The notes beneath the pieces are model-generated. The model made no database searches and was not told the origin of the DNA. It saw only the letters and a list, made by a program, of their open reading frames with translations. From NCBI GenBank assembly GCA_001800905.1, contig MGWH01000006.1:124001-188000 (forward strand): a DNA stretch of 64,000 bases, given 5' to 3'. The stretch is from Flavobacteria bacterium GWA2_35_26. GTDB taxonomy: Bacteria; Bacteroidota; Bacteroidia; Flavobacteriales; Flavobacteriaceae. Position numbers and translations under genes: made by a program. Position 1 is the first letter of the stretch, and each line of letters opens with the position of its first letter. Shown piece by piece: positions 27,739-36,422 of the stretch.

Positions 27739-29847
27739 TCAACTAATATAATTCCAAATATTTTTCTTTTTGGTCATTTCTATAAACACGGATCTCAAAG
27801 TAGCGTGTTCGGGTTTTTGCATGCTAGCATCTTCTCGGAGTAATTGTAAAGCATAATTTCTAGCTAGCATCAGGATGTCTCGGTCTTTTACAATATCAGC
27901 TATTTGAAGATTTAACACCCCACTTTGTTGGGTTCCCATTAAATCACCTGGACCGCGTAGTTTTAAATCAACTTCGGCAATTTCAAAACCGTCATTAGTA
28001 CTCACCATGGTTTCCATTCGGGTTTTGCTATCCGAACTTAATTTATGACTCGTCATCAAGATGCAATAACTTTGTTCAGCACCACGTCCTACACGACCGC
28101 GCAATTGGTGCAATTGTGCCAATCCAAAACGCTCGGCACTTTCAATAATCATCACGCTGGCATTAGGAACATTGACACCCACTTCAATCACGGTAGTTGC
28201 TACCATAATGTTGGTTTTCCCTTCAACAAAGCGTTTCATTTCAGCGTCTTTATCGGCAGGTTTCATTTTTCCATGCAAAATAGAAATAGAATACTGTGGC
28301 AATGGAAAATCACGAGAAATACTTTCATAGCCGTCCATTAAATCTTTGAAATCCATTTTCTCTGATTCCTGAATCAATGGGTAAACAATATAAATTTGTC
28401 GTCCTAAAGCAATTTCGTCTTTTAAAAACTTCCAAACTTTCAATCGGTTGCTATCAAATCGATGTACGGTTTGAATCGGTTTTCGTCCCGGAGGCAATTC
28501 GTCTATGACCGATATATCCAAATCGCCATACAAACTCATGGCTAAGGTTCTCGGAATAGGAGTAGCCGTCATTACTAAAACGTGTGGTGGTATCGTATTT
28601 TTCTTCCACAATTTAGAACGTTGCTCTACGCCAAAACGATGTTGTTCATCAATTACGGCTAATCCTAAATTCTTAAATTGCACTTTGTCTTCTAATAAAG
28701 CATGAGTTCCGATAAGAATATTTAAACTACCGTTTTCCAGTGCTTCATGAATAATTTTTCGTTCTGCGGTTTTGGTCGAACCAGTCAATAACTGAATATT
28801 GATATTGGCGGTCTTAGCCAATTCGGATAAACCTAAAAAATGTTGATTGGCTAAGATTTCAGTAGGTGCCATCAAACAAGCTTGAAAGCCATTATCTATG
28901 GCCAAAAGCATACTCATAAACGCGACAATAGTTTTTCCAGAACCTACATCACCTTGCAACAACCGATTCATTTGGGCGTTACTTCCCATATCGGTGCGGA
29001 TTTCTTTGATTACTCTTTTCTGTGCATTGGTCAACTCAAATGGCAAATGGTTTTGATAAAAGTCATTGAAATTTTCGCCAACATTGGTAAACGGATGTCC
29101 TTTGATTTTGTGCTTCTGAATCAGGTTTTTGGTAATCAATTGCAGCTGAATAAAGAACAATTCTTCAAATTTTAATCGGAATTGGGCTTTCGCCAACGCT
29201 TCGCTGCTTTGAGGAAAATGAATATTGAAAAGGGCAACTTTTTTAGGAATCAGCTTCAATTGGTCTAGCAAATAATCAGGCAAAGTTTCTGAGAACAAGT
29301 TTTGAGTTTCCAAAAACAACTGCTGCATCATTTTAATGATAATACGGTTTGATATCCCTCGATTCGCTAAAGTTTCAGTAGAAGGATAAATGGCTTGCAT
29401 GGCAGAGCGCAAGCTTTTTTGATGCTCGCTAAGCAATTCCATTTCGGGATGTGCCATATTGAATGTACCATTAAATGAAGTACATTTTCCAAAAATCACA
29501 ATAACTTCATTCAGCTTCAAACTTTCTCGAATCCATTTGTGTCCTTGGAACCAAACCAATTCCATTTGGCCTGTATCATCTACAAAAGTAGCGACTAAAC
29601 GTTTTTTGTTTTTGCCAAATTCTACCGTTTTAATATGGATGATTTTACCAATGATTTGGACCTCAGAAACAGTATTTTGCAACTCGTTAATTTTATAATA
29701 ACGGGTTCTGTCGATGTAGCGATTAGGGAAGAAATTCACTAAATCTCCATACTTAAAAATCCCCAATTCTTTGCGCAAGAGTTCGCCCCGATGTGGACCG
29801 ACGCCTTTAAGGTATTCGATAGGAGTTAGTAGAAGATTTTGCTGCAT
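27739..29847 (-). CDS. recG: ATP-dependent DNA helicase RecG
   Basis: Branch-migrating superfamily 2 helicase that remodels stalled replication forks and Holliday junctions. It is 702 residues, full length. The N-terminal wedge/OB domain (about 1-200) includes VSEVQIIGKIIHIKTVEFG. The helicase core has Walker A RLLQGDVGSGKTIVAFM (about 300), the DEQH box LAVIDEQHRFGVEQR, motif III MTATPIPRTLAMSLYGD, and the C-terminal motifs VATTVIEVGVNVPNA and HQLRGRVGRG. It is divergent from the YhcH gene and upstream of, but probably separate from, the efflux operon. Confidence 0.98.
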   Translation of the reverse strand: MQQNLLLTPIEYLKGVGPHRGELLRKELGIFKYGDLVNFFPNRYIDRTRYYKINELQNTVSEVQIIGKIIHIKTVEFGKNKKRLVATFVDDTGQMELVWFQGHKWIRESLKLNEVIVIFGKCTSFNGTFNMAHPEMELLSEHQKSLRSAMQAIYPSTETLANRGISNRIIIKMMQQLFLETQNLFSETLPDYLLDQLKLIPKKVALFNIHFPQSSEALAKAQFRLKFEELFFIQLQLITKNLIQKHKIKGHPFTNVGENFNDFYQNHLPFELTNAQKRVIKEIRTDMGSNAQMNRLLQGDVGSGKTIVAFMSMLLAIDNGFQACLMAPTEILANQHFLGLSELAKTANINIQLLTGSTKTAERKIIHEALENGSLNILIGTHALLEDKVQFKNLGLAVIDEQHRFGVEQRSKLWKKNTIPPHVLVMTATPIPRTLAMSLYGDLDISVIDELPPGRKPIQTVHRFDSNRLKVWKFLKDEIALGRQIYIVYPLIQESEKMDFKDLMDGYESISRDFPLPQYSISILHGKMKPADKDAEMKRFVEGKTNIMVATTVIEVGVNVPNASVMIIESAERFGLAQLHQLRGRVGRGAEQSYCILMTSHKLSSDSKTRMETMVSTNDGFEIAEVDLKLRGPGDLMGTQQSGVLNLQIADIVKDRDILMLARNYALQLLREDASMQKPEHATLRSVFIEMTKKKNIWNYIS

Positions 29848-29899
29848 ACTGCGAAGATAGTTTTTTGTTGGGAAACTAGAAAATAGCGTTTGAAAATGA

Positions 29900-29907
29900 T
29901 ATATTTG
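29900..29907 (+). promoter_or_regulatory. -7 element upstream of the YhcH-family gene
   Basis: TATATTTG, an exact TAnnTTTG match, ends 19 bases before the ATG at 29927. No good -33 element is seen at the usual spacing. Confidence 0.5.
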
Positions 29908-29926
29908 GAAAAAATTAATTCATACA

Positions 29927-30373
29927 ATGATTCTCGATACCTTAGAAAATTACCAACTATACACCTCAATAAATGAAAGAATAGCCAAAGGTTTTGACTT
30001 TTTACGTACTACCGATTTAGATTCCCTTCCTTCTGGAAAACACGATATTGAAGGCGATACTATTTTTGCTTTGGTACAAGAATACCAAACCAAACCTTTG
30101 GAGGATTGTAAACTTGAAAGCCACAAAAAATACATTGACATTCAATATGTGATTCGTGGCGAAGAAATCATGGGAATAACTACCCAAAACAATCAAAAGA
30201 TTATAGAAGTAAACGAAGAAAAAGATTATACCTTTTATGAAGGCACAACTTCATTAGTGCGCGTTTCAAAAGGAATGTTTACTATTTTCTTTCCAGATGA
30301 CTTGCACCAACCCTGTGTTCATACTGAATCCGCTGCTGAAGTAAAGAAAGTAGTGATTAAAGTCTTAATATAA
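29927..30373 (+). CDS. YhcH/YjgK/YiaL family protein (DUF386)
   Basis: Small cupin-like protein of 148 residues. Family features are CKLESHKKYIDIQYVIRGEE, which supplies likely metal-binding His and Glu/Asp residues, and FPDDLHQPCVHTESAAEVKKVVIKV near the C-terminus. Homologues (YhcH, EbgC) accompany sugar catabolism genes and are proposed to act on sialic acid or other sugars. There is no sugar gene beside it here, so the substrate is open. It may be co-transcribed with the DUF1697 gene 44 bases downstream. Confidence 0.88.
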   Translation: MILDTLENYQLYTSINERIAKGFDFLRTTDLDSLPSGKHDIEGDTIFALVQEYQTKPLEDCKLESHKKYIDIQYVIRGEEIMGITTQNNQKIIEVNEEKDYTFYEGTTSLVRVSKGMFTIFFPDDLHQPCVHTESAAEVKKVVIKVLI

Positions 30374-30415
30374 TAAATCGCACTTCGTAAATCGTATATC
30401 CTAAATCGTAAAATA
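30374..30415. repeat. Three 14-bp imperfect tandem repeats
   Basis: TAAATCG(C/T)A recurs at 30374, 30388 and 30402 with an exact 14-base period. It fills the 44-base gap between the YhcH and DUF1697 genes. The last copy runs up to the start of the downstream gene. Confidence 0.6.
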
Positions 30416-30417
30416 CA

Positions 30418-30966
30418 ATGACAACCCATCTCGCTTTACTTCGTGGCATCAATGTTTCTGGTCACAATATGATAAAAATGGAGGCCTTAAAAACGACTTT
30501 GGAAAACATTGGTTTTCTGAATGTAACGACCTACATTCAATCTGGGAATGTATTTGTGACTACTGAAGAAGACAATCCTGCTAAAGTAGGTTTCCTGATC
30601 AAACAAGAAATCTTTAAAGTTTTCGGTCACGAAGTACCTGTGGTGGTGATTGCCAAAACCGATTTAGAAGCTTGTTTGGCAAATAATCCGTATTTGAAGG
30701 AAAAAGATTTGGATACCAAAAAATTGTATGTGGCCTTTGCATCGATTGGATTGCGAAGCGACTCGATTAATGATTTAAAAATGAGTCAGGTTAAACCCGA
30801 TCAAGCGCATATCGATGGGAATAGAATTTATATTAAATATGCAGTAGGTGCAGGAAAAACGAGATTGGACCAAAAATACATTGAGAAAAAACTGAATGTG
30901 ACGGCAACGATTCGAAATTGGAACACGGTGACGCAGTTGTTAGCTATGTATGAGGACCTAGAATAA
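30418..30966 (+). CDS. DUF1697 domain protein
   Basis: A 182-residue conserved cytoplasmic protein. The N-terminus THLALLRGINVSGHNMIKM and the following VTTYIQSGNVFVTTEE are the DUF1697 signature. The C-terminus holds TRNWNT-like TATIRNWNTVTQLLAM, also conserved. The function of the family is not established. It ends three bases before the stop codon of the convergent unknown gene, with no terminator hairpin between. Confidence 0.88.
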   Translation: MTTHLALLRGINVSGHNMIKMEALKTTLENIGFLNVTTYIQSGNVFVTTEEDNPAKVGFLIKQEIFKVFGHEVPVVVIAKTDLEACLANNPYLKEKDLDTKKLYVAFASIGLRSDSINDLKMSQVKPDQAHIDGNRIYIKYAVGAGKTRLDQKYIEKKLNVTATIRNWNTVTQLLAMYEDLE

Positions 30967-30969
30967 GAT

Positions 30970-31491
30970 TTACCACAACTGACCCACTTCTTGCTTAATC
31001 AAATCCAAGGCGGCCGAGGTAGGAGAGGCCTTATCTACCAAACTACTTACTACAAATTCTCTCAAGTCGGCTGCAGTTTGTACTTTTTCGTTTTGAGCAG
31101 CAATGCAAATGAGTTGTACAGTGGCATTTTTAGCGGTTTGAATGATAGACCAACATTCGCCAGATACATAAATTTGTTGGCTTAAATTATGTTCAAATTC
31201 GTGTTGGATTTGGTCAATAATAAAACTTTCATATTCTTTTTTATCATTGGAAACAGGAGTATTTCGCACTAGTATTTGAGCTGGATGAATGCGTTCCATT
31301 AATAATGTCAATCGCTCATAGGCTTGCAAACGCAGAGGCAAAAGATCTTTATTTGTTTCTTTTTGCAACAACCAACGACGCGTATTTTGTTGGTCTTTAA
31401 AGTAGCTTTCAAATAAAAAATAAGCAACACCTCCAGTTACTAAAGAAGGTAATGTATATCCTAGGATTTCAAGTATTTTGGCTGTTTCCAT
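30970..31491 (-). CDS. Conserved hypothetical membrane-anchored protein
   Basis: I do not recognise a named family. From the ATG at 31491 (METAKILEIL) it is 173 residues; another in-frame ATG at 31518 would add nine. One membrane segment near residues 9-28 (GYTLPSLVTGGVAYFLFESY) precedes a helical cytoplasmic domain of about 145 residues with TRRWLLQKETNKDLLPLRLQ and YERLTLLMERIHPAQIL. The pattern is that of a small single-pass protein with a helical bundle. It is convergent with the DUF1697 gene and divergent from the TSUP permease. Confidence 0.78.
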   Translation of the reverse strand: METAKILEILGYTLPSLVTGGVAYFLFESYFKDQQNTRRWLLQKETNKDLLPLRLQAYERLTLLMERIHPAQILVRNTPVSNDKKEYESFIIDQIQHEFEHNLSQQIYVSGECWSIIQTAKNATVQLICIAAQNEKVQTAADLREFVVSSLVDKASPTSAALDLIKQEVGQLW

Positions 31492-31598
31492 TTGTTTTTT
31501 TCTATTTTTGAAACACAAAAATACGCTTTTTGAGTAGGAAACGAAATAGTTTGACTCACAAGGATTTTAAATAGTGCATACATTGCAACGGAACCTTT

Positions 31599-32366
31599 AT
31601 GGAAAATTACATTATCATTTTACTTTGTTTGGCTGCCTTTTTTGCAGGATTTATTGATGCGGTTGTTGGTGGCGGTGGTTTAATCCAAACCCCAATGGCA
31701 TTGATCTTATTACCCAATTTACCCGTTTCGACTGTAGTAGGAAGTTTGAAAATTCCAGCTTTTAGCGGGACTTCGTTTGCCGCCTACCAATACCTTAAAA
31801 AAGTAGAAATGAACTGGAAATTACTTTCGGTGATGATGTTATTAGCCTTTCCATCGGCGTTTCTAGGTTCGACTTTATTGACCTACGTGAGCAACGATTT
31901 CATGAAACCTATTTTGTTAGTGGTGCTTTCCTTTTTAGTAATTTATACCTATGCCAAGAAAAATTTTGGTCAACAAATTGAAAAGAATATTTCACAACAA
32001 AGACAATTATTCAATGCTATAAGTATTAGTTTTATTGTGGGTTTATATGACGGTTTTATTGGACCTGGAACCGGAAGTTTTTTGGTTGTGGCGTTTATTG
32101 CTATCATGGGGTTTGATTTTTTACATGCTTCCGCCAATGCTAAAATGGTGAACTTGGCAACTAATTTTGGTTCGATTTGTTTGTTTTTTATCAAAGGTAA
32201 AATCATATGGGCGATTGCCATCCCAATGGCGTTTAGCAACGCTCTAGGCGGATTTTTAGGCGCTAAACTTGCGATTAATAAAGGAAATCAATTTATTCGA
32301 ATCTTTTTTTTAGTAGTCGTTATTGGAACTCTAATACGTTTTGGATACGATGTGGTTTATAAGTAA
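31599..32366 (+). CDS. TSUP family permease (TauE/SafE)
   Basis: Eight-helix membrane protein of the sulfite exporter TauE/SafE family, 255 residues. Signature segments are AAFFAGFIDAVVGGGGLIQTP at the N-terminus and VGLYDGFIGPGTGSFLVVAF, the second copy of the repeat, halfway along. Family members move sulfite, sulfoacetate or other sulfur or organic anions. Nothing nearby points to sulfur metabolism, so the substrate is unknown. It is separated from the helicase gene downstream by 104 bases that contain a new promoter. Confidence 0.9.
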   Translation: MENYIIILLCLAAFFAGFIDAVVGGGGLIQTPMALILLPNLPVSTVVGSLKIPAFSGTSFAAYQYLKKVEMNWKLLSVMMLLAFPSAFLGSTLLTYVSNDFMKPILLVVLSFLVIYTYAKKNFGQQIEKNISQQRQLFNAISISFIVGLYDGFIGPGTGSFLVVAFIAIMGFDFLHASANAKMVNLATNFGSICLFFIKGKIIWAIAIPMAFSNALGGFLGAKLAINKGNQFIRIFFLVVVIGTLIRFGYDVVYK

Positions 32367-32440
32367 ATAGAACAAAAGTTAATTAGACTTTTATATCCAT
32401 TTTAATTTCCTAATTGTTACTTTAATACATTGCTAATCCT

Positions 32441-32448
32441 TATTTTTG
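32441..32448 (+). promoter_or_regulatory. -7 element of the UvrD/PcrA helicase gene
   Basis: TATTTTTG matches TAnnTTTG exactly and ends 22 bases before the ATG at 32471. TTTA at 32421-32424 could be the -33 element at a short spacing of 16. Confidence 0.55.
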
Positions 32449-32470
32449 CTATCCATAATTTAATTTCCAA

Positions 32471-34807
32471 ATGCAGCACTATATAGATCAATTGAACGAA
32501 GCACAACGCGAACCAGTCCTTCAAAAAGACGGCCCAATGATCATCATTGCCGGTGCCGGTTCTGGTAAAACGCGCGTGTTGACTATTCGTATTGCCTATT
32601 TGATGAGTCAAGGCGTGGATGCATTTAATATTCTATCATTGACCTTTACGAACAAAGCTGCACGCGAAATGAAAAATCGTATCGCGTCTATTGTAGGTGC
32701 TAGTGAGGCTAAGAATCTTTGGATGGGAACCTTTCACTCGGTTTTTGCACGTATTTTACGTTCAGAAGCGGAGCATTTGGGATATCCTTCTAATTTTACC
32801 ATTTATGATTCGCAAGATTCAGTGCGTTTGATTTCTTCGATCATCAAGGAAATGCAATTGGATCGAGATATCTACAAACCGAAACAAGTTTTGGGTCGAA
32901 TTTCTTCCTATAAAAACAGCCTGATTACAGTAAAAGCCTATTTCAATAATCCCGAATTGCAAGAAGCGGATGCGATGTCTAAGAAACCGCGTTTGGGCGA
33001 AATTTATCAAAATTATGTGGAGCGTTGTTTCAAAGCAGGCGCGATGGATTTTGATGATTTATTATTGAAAACGAATGAGTTATTAACGCGTTTCCCTGAA
33101 ATATTAGCCAAATACCAGAATCGGTTTCGTTATATTTTAGTCGATGAGTACCAAGACACCAATCATTCGCAGTATTTGATTGTTCGTGCTTTGTCGGATA
33201 AATTTCAAAACATTTGTGTGGTGGGCGATGATGCGCAGAGTATTTATGCCTTTCGTGGTGCTAACATCAATAATATTTTAAATTTCCAAAAGGATTACGA
33301 AGGAGTAAAAACCTTTCGTTTGGAACAAAATTACCGTTCGACCCGAAATATCGTTGAGGCGGCGAATACTATTATCGATAAGAATAAAACCAAACTGGAT
33401 AAGATTGTTTGGACGGCCAATGATTTTGGCCCCAAAATAAAAGTACACCGAAGTTTGACTGATGCGGAAGAAGGTCGTTTTGTTGCCAGTACGATTTTCG
33501 AACAAAAGATGCAAAACCAAATGCTAAATGGTCAATTTGCAATTTTGTACCGGACCAATGCACAATCACGTGCTATGGAAGATGCTTTGCGTAAACGTGA
33601 TATTCCGTACCGAATTTATGGGGGTCTTTCTTTTTACCAAAGAAAAGAAATCAAAGATGTTTTATGCTATTTGCGTTTAATCATTAATCCAAAAGATGAA
33701 GAAGCTTTGATTCGGGTGATTAATTACCCAGCAAGAGGAATAGGGGATACGACTGTTGAAAAGTTGACTATTGCAGCCAATCATTATAAGCGTTCGATTT
33801 TTGAAGTGATGCAAAACATTGACAAAATCGACTTGAAACTGAATTCGGGAACCAAGCAAAAATTGACCGACTTTGTTACTATGATCAAGAGTTTTCAAAT
33901 TATTAATGAAAACCAAGATGCTTTTTACATTACCGATCATGTGGCCAAAAAAACAGGTTTGGTTCAAGAACTGAAAAAAGATGCTACACCTGAAGGAATG
34001 GCCAAAATTCAAAACATTGAGGAATTACTTAATGGCATCAAGGATTTTACCGAAGGTCAAAAAGAAATTGATGGTGCGCGAGGTGCCTTATCTGAATTCA
34101 TGGAAGATGTGGCTTTGGCAACCGATTTAGATAAAGATACCAGCGATGAAGATCGTGTGGCGCTAATGACCATTCACTTGGCAAAAGGATTGGAATTTCC
34201 ACACGTTTTTGTAGTGGGAATGGAAGAAGATTTATTTCCAAGTGCGATGAGTATGAGCACGCGTTCTGAATTGGAAGAAGAACGCCGTTTGTTTTATGTG
34301 GCGCTCACTCGAGCTGAACATCAGGCGTATTTGACTTATGCACAATCTCGTTACCGCTGGGGAAAATTAACGGATAGTGAACCTTCCCGTTTTGTAGAAG
34401 AAATTGATAGCCAATATTTGGAATATTTAACGCCTGCCGAATCCAATTACCGCTACAAACCGATGATTGACAGTGATATTTTTGGGGATGTGGATAAATC
34501 CAAATTAAGATTAGCCAAACCGGTTTCAGGAACACCGCCCAAATACATTACGGACAATCACCCCAAACCCGATAGTCCAATTCGTAAATTAAAACCAGTT
34601 TCAGGAAATACGCCTAATTCTGGCAATGTCAATTTATTTGACAATAAATTAATAGCAGGAAATATAGTCATGCACGAGCGCTTTGGAAAAGGTGAAGTCA
34701 TTAATATGGAAGGTGTAGGTGCCGACAGAAAAGCGGAAATTCGTTTTGAGGTGGGTGGTATTAAGAAACTCTTATTGCGCTTTGCAAAGTTGGAAATAAT
34801 TGGATAA
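32471..34807 (+). CDS. UvrD/PcrA-type 3'-5' DNA helicase
   Basis: Superfamily 1A helicase for nucleotide excision and recombination control, 778 residues. It has the Q motif LNEAQREPV, Walker A AGAGSGKTRVLTIRIAYL (27-44), motif Ia LTFTNKAAREMKNRI, motif II ILVDEYQDTNHSQ, motif III VVGDDAQSIYAFRGA, motif IV FRLEQNYRSTRNIV, motif V LMTIHLAKGLEFPHVFVVGM and motif VI RRLFYVALTRAEH. The last 50 residues (IVMHERFGKGEVINMEG...IRFEVGGIKKLLLRFA) form the Tudor-like domain that in PcrA/UvrD contacts RNA polymerase. Followed 14 bases later by the tsaC-like gene, probably in one operon. Confidence 0.96.
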   Translation: MQHYIDQLNEAQREPVLQKDGPMIIIAGAGSGKTRVLTIRIAYLMSQGVDAFNILSLTFTNKAAREMKNRIASIVGASEAKNLWMGTFHSVFARILRSEAEHLGYPSNFTIYDSQDSVRLISSIIKEMQLDRDIYKPKQVLGRISSYKNSLITVKAYFNNPELQEADAMSKKPRLGEIYQNYVERCFKAGAMDFDDLLLKTNELLTRFPEILAKYQNRFRYILVDEYQDTNHSQYLIVRALSDKFQNICVVGDDAQSIYAFRGANINNILNFQKDYEGVKTFRLEQNYRSTRNIVEAANTIIDKNKTKLDKIVWTANDFGPKIKVHRSLTDAEEGRFVASTIFEQKMQNQMLNGQFAILYRTNAQSRAMEDALRKRDIPYRIYGGLSFYQRKEIKDVLCYLRLIINPKDEEALIRVINYPARGIGDTTVEKLTIAANHYKRSIFEVMQNIDKIDLKLNSGTKQKLTDFVTMIKSFQIINENQDAFYITDHVAKKTGLVQELKKDATPEGMAKIQNIEELLNGIKDFTEGQKEIDGARGALSEFMEDVALATDLDKDTSDEDRVALMTIHLAKGLEFPHVFVVGMEEDLFPSAMSMSTRSELEEERRLFYVALTRAEHQAYLTYAQSRYRWGKLTDSEPSRFVEEIDSQYLEYLTPAESNYRYKPMIDSDIFGDVDKSKLRLAKPVSGTPPKYITDNHPKPDSPIRKLKPVSGNTPNSGNVNLFDNKLIAGNIVMHERFGKGEVINMEGVGADRKAEIRFEVGGIKKLLLRFAKLEIIG

Positions 34808-34821
34808 ACTCATTACAGTAT

Positions 34822-35442
34822 ATGGCTGAATTTATAAAAATATACCCTGACAAACCGAGTGAATCGGCTGTTGCCAAAGTGGTGAAGGTATTGAAAGAGG
34901 GAGGTCTAGTAATATATCCAACCGATACCGTTTATGGTTTAGGATGTGATATTACCAATACGAAAGCTTTGGAACGTATTGCCCGAATCAAAGGGGTCAA
35001 GTTAGAAAAAGCGAATTTTTCCTTTATCTGTCACGATTTGAGTAATTTATCTGATTATGTAAAGCAAATCGATACCGCAACTTTTAAAATTTTAAAACGA
35101 GCATTACCTGGACCATACACCTTTATATTACCAGGAAGTACCAATTTACCAAAAGAGTTTAAAAAGAAAACCACGGTTGGTATCCGAGTTCCTGACAATT
35201 CGATTGCATTAGAAATTGTTCGACAATTAGGAAATCCAATTGTTTCAACTTCCATTCACGATGAAGATGATGTAATTGAATACACCACAGATCCCGAATT
35301 AATTTTTGAAAAATGGCAAAACTTAGTAGATATGGTTATTGATGGTGGTTACGGAGACAATACCGCTTCTACTATAATTGACTTATCCGGTCATGAACCA
35401 ATAGTAGTTAGAGAAGGTAAAGGAGATTTAGATATACTTTAA
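34822..35442 (+). CDS. L-threonylcarbamoyladenylate synthase family (Sua5/YciO/YrdC)
   Basis: Makes threonylcarbamoyl-AMP from threonine, bicarbonate and ATP, the first step of t6A37 tRNA modification, if it is the true TsaC/Sua5 and not the YciO paralogue. The 206 residues cover one YrdC domain: GGLVIYPTDTVYGLGCDITN, then IKGVKLEKANFSFICHDLSN, RALPGPYTFILPGS, TVGIRVPDNSIALEIVRQLG and NPIVSTSIHDED. The NFSFIC variant and short length resemble the YciO branch, so the assignment to t6A is moderate. TsaE is encoded elsewhere in the window (46172-46588). Confidence 0.88.
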   Translation: MAEFIKIYPDKPSESAVAKVVKVLKEGGLVIYPTDTVYGLGCDITNTKALERIARIKGVKLEKANFSFICHDLSNLSDYVKQIDTATFKILKRALPGPYTFILPGSTNLPKEFKKKTTVGIRVPDNSIALEIVRQLGNPIVSTSIHDEDDVIEYTTDPELIFEKWQNLVDMVIDGGYGDNTASTIIDLSGHEPIVVREGKGDLDIL

Positions 35443-35481
35443 TTCAATTTACCTAAATTATTGTATTTGAAATTCATACAT

Positions 35482-35518
35482 AAAAAAAACGTCTTGATTA
35501 TTCAAGACGTTTTTTTTT
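35482..35518. terminator. Bidirectional terminator between tsaC-like and ompA-like genes
   Basis: The GC-containing stem CGTCTTGA/TCAAGACG with loop TTAT is extended by an A8 and a T9 tract on either side. It lies between convergent genes. Confidence 0.9.
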
Positions 35519-35535
35519 ATATAATGGTAACAAAT

Positions 35536-36369
35536 TTATTTTTGTTGTTTTTTCATTTCTTTTTCTACCATTTCGTAGAATTGATCAATTTTAGGTAATA
35601 CAACTATTCGAGTTCTTCTGTTGCGTGCTCTGTTCTCAGCTGAATTGTTATCTACTAAAGGTACATAAGAACTTCTACCAGCAGCAATTAATTGTGAAGG
35701 TTTAACTCCTAATTGACCAGTTAAAACACGAACAATAGATGTAGAACGTTTCACACTTAAATCCCAGTTGTCAATTAAAATTCCGCTTCCAGTGAAAGGA
35801 ACATTATCTGTATGTCCTTCTACCATGCATTCAAAGTCTGGTTTGTCATTAATTACTTTAGCAACTTTAGCTAAAACTCCTTTAGCCTTATCGGTTACAT
35901 CATAGCTTCCGCTTTTGAATAATAGTTTATCGGCAATAGAAATGAAAACCACTCCTTTTTCAACATTAATTTCGATATCTGGATCAGATAAACCAACAGC
36001 ACTTTTCAAACTTGTTACTACTGCTAAAGTTACACTGTCTTTTTTGGTTAGAGCATCTTGCATACGACTAATCTTCAAATCTTTTTCTTTGATTGATTCT
36101 AAAGCTTTTTCTATATTTTGAGCTCCTTTGGTTGATAATACTGCCATTTCTTTAGAAGTTTCGATCAAATTAAGATTTTGATCTTTTAAGGCAACAGCTG
36201 TAGCTGATAAGGCCGCTTTTTCTTCCAAACAAGAATTTAATTTAACAGTACACGTATTTAATAAGTCTTGAGTTTCTTTGTTTTTAGCCTCCAATTCAGC
36301 GTATTTCTTTTTAGAAACGCATGAACTTAAAAGCGCCAATACTGATAATGCAATTACAACTTTTTTCAT
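35536..36369 (-). CDS. OmpA-family peptidoglycan-binding lipoprotein
   Basis: Outer-membrane lipoprotein that links to peptidoglycan, 277 residues. Its lipobox is LLSSC (Cys17). A coiled coil of about residues 20-95 (KKKYAELEAKNKETQDLL) precedes an OmpA C-terminal domain (about 145-260) with VFISIADKLLFKSGSYDV, VEGHTDNVPFTG and NRARNRRTRIVVLP, which includes the Asp and Arg that bind diaminopimelate. The architecture (lipoprotein, coiled coil, OmpA) matches Pal-like and MotB-like spacer proteins, but it has no porin barrel. It is monocistronic with its own promoter. Confidence 0.93.
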   Translation of the reverse strand: MKKVVIALSVLALLSSCVSKKKYAELEAKNKETQDLLNTCTVKLNSCLEEKAALSATAVALKDQNLNLIETSKEMAVLSTKGAQNIEKALESIKEKDLKISRMQDALTKKDSVTLAVVTSLKSAVGLSDPDIEINVEKGVVFISIADKLLFKSGSYDVTDKAKGVLAKVAKVINDKPDFECMVEGHTDNVPFTGSGILIDNWDLSVKRSTSIVRVLTGQLGVKPSQLIAAGRSSYVPLVDNNSAENRARNRRTRIVVLPKIDQFYEMVEKEMKKQQK

Positions 36370-36403
36370 AAATGATTTAATTATTGGATTAATTGATTTG
36401 TAG

Positions 36404-36411
36404 CAAATTTA
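36404..36411 (-). promoter_or_regulatory. -7 element of the ompA-like gene
   Basis: Minus-strand TAAATTTG, an exact match to TAnnTTTG, lies 35 bases before the ATG at 36369, in the short gap after the glycosyltransferase stop codon. Confidence 0.6.
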
Positions 36412-36422
36412 GTTTTTATAAT

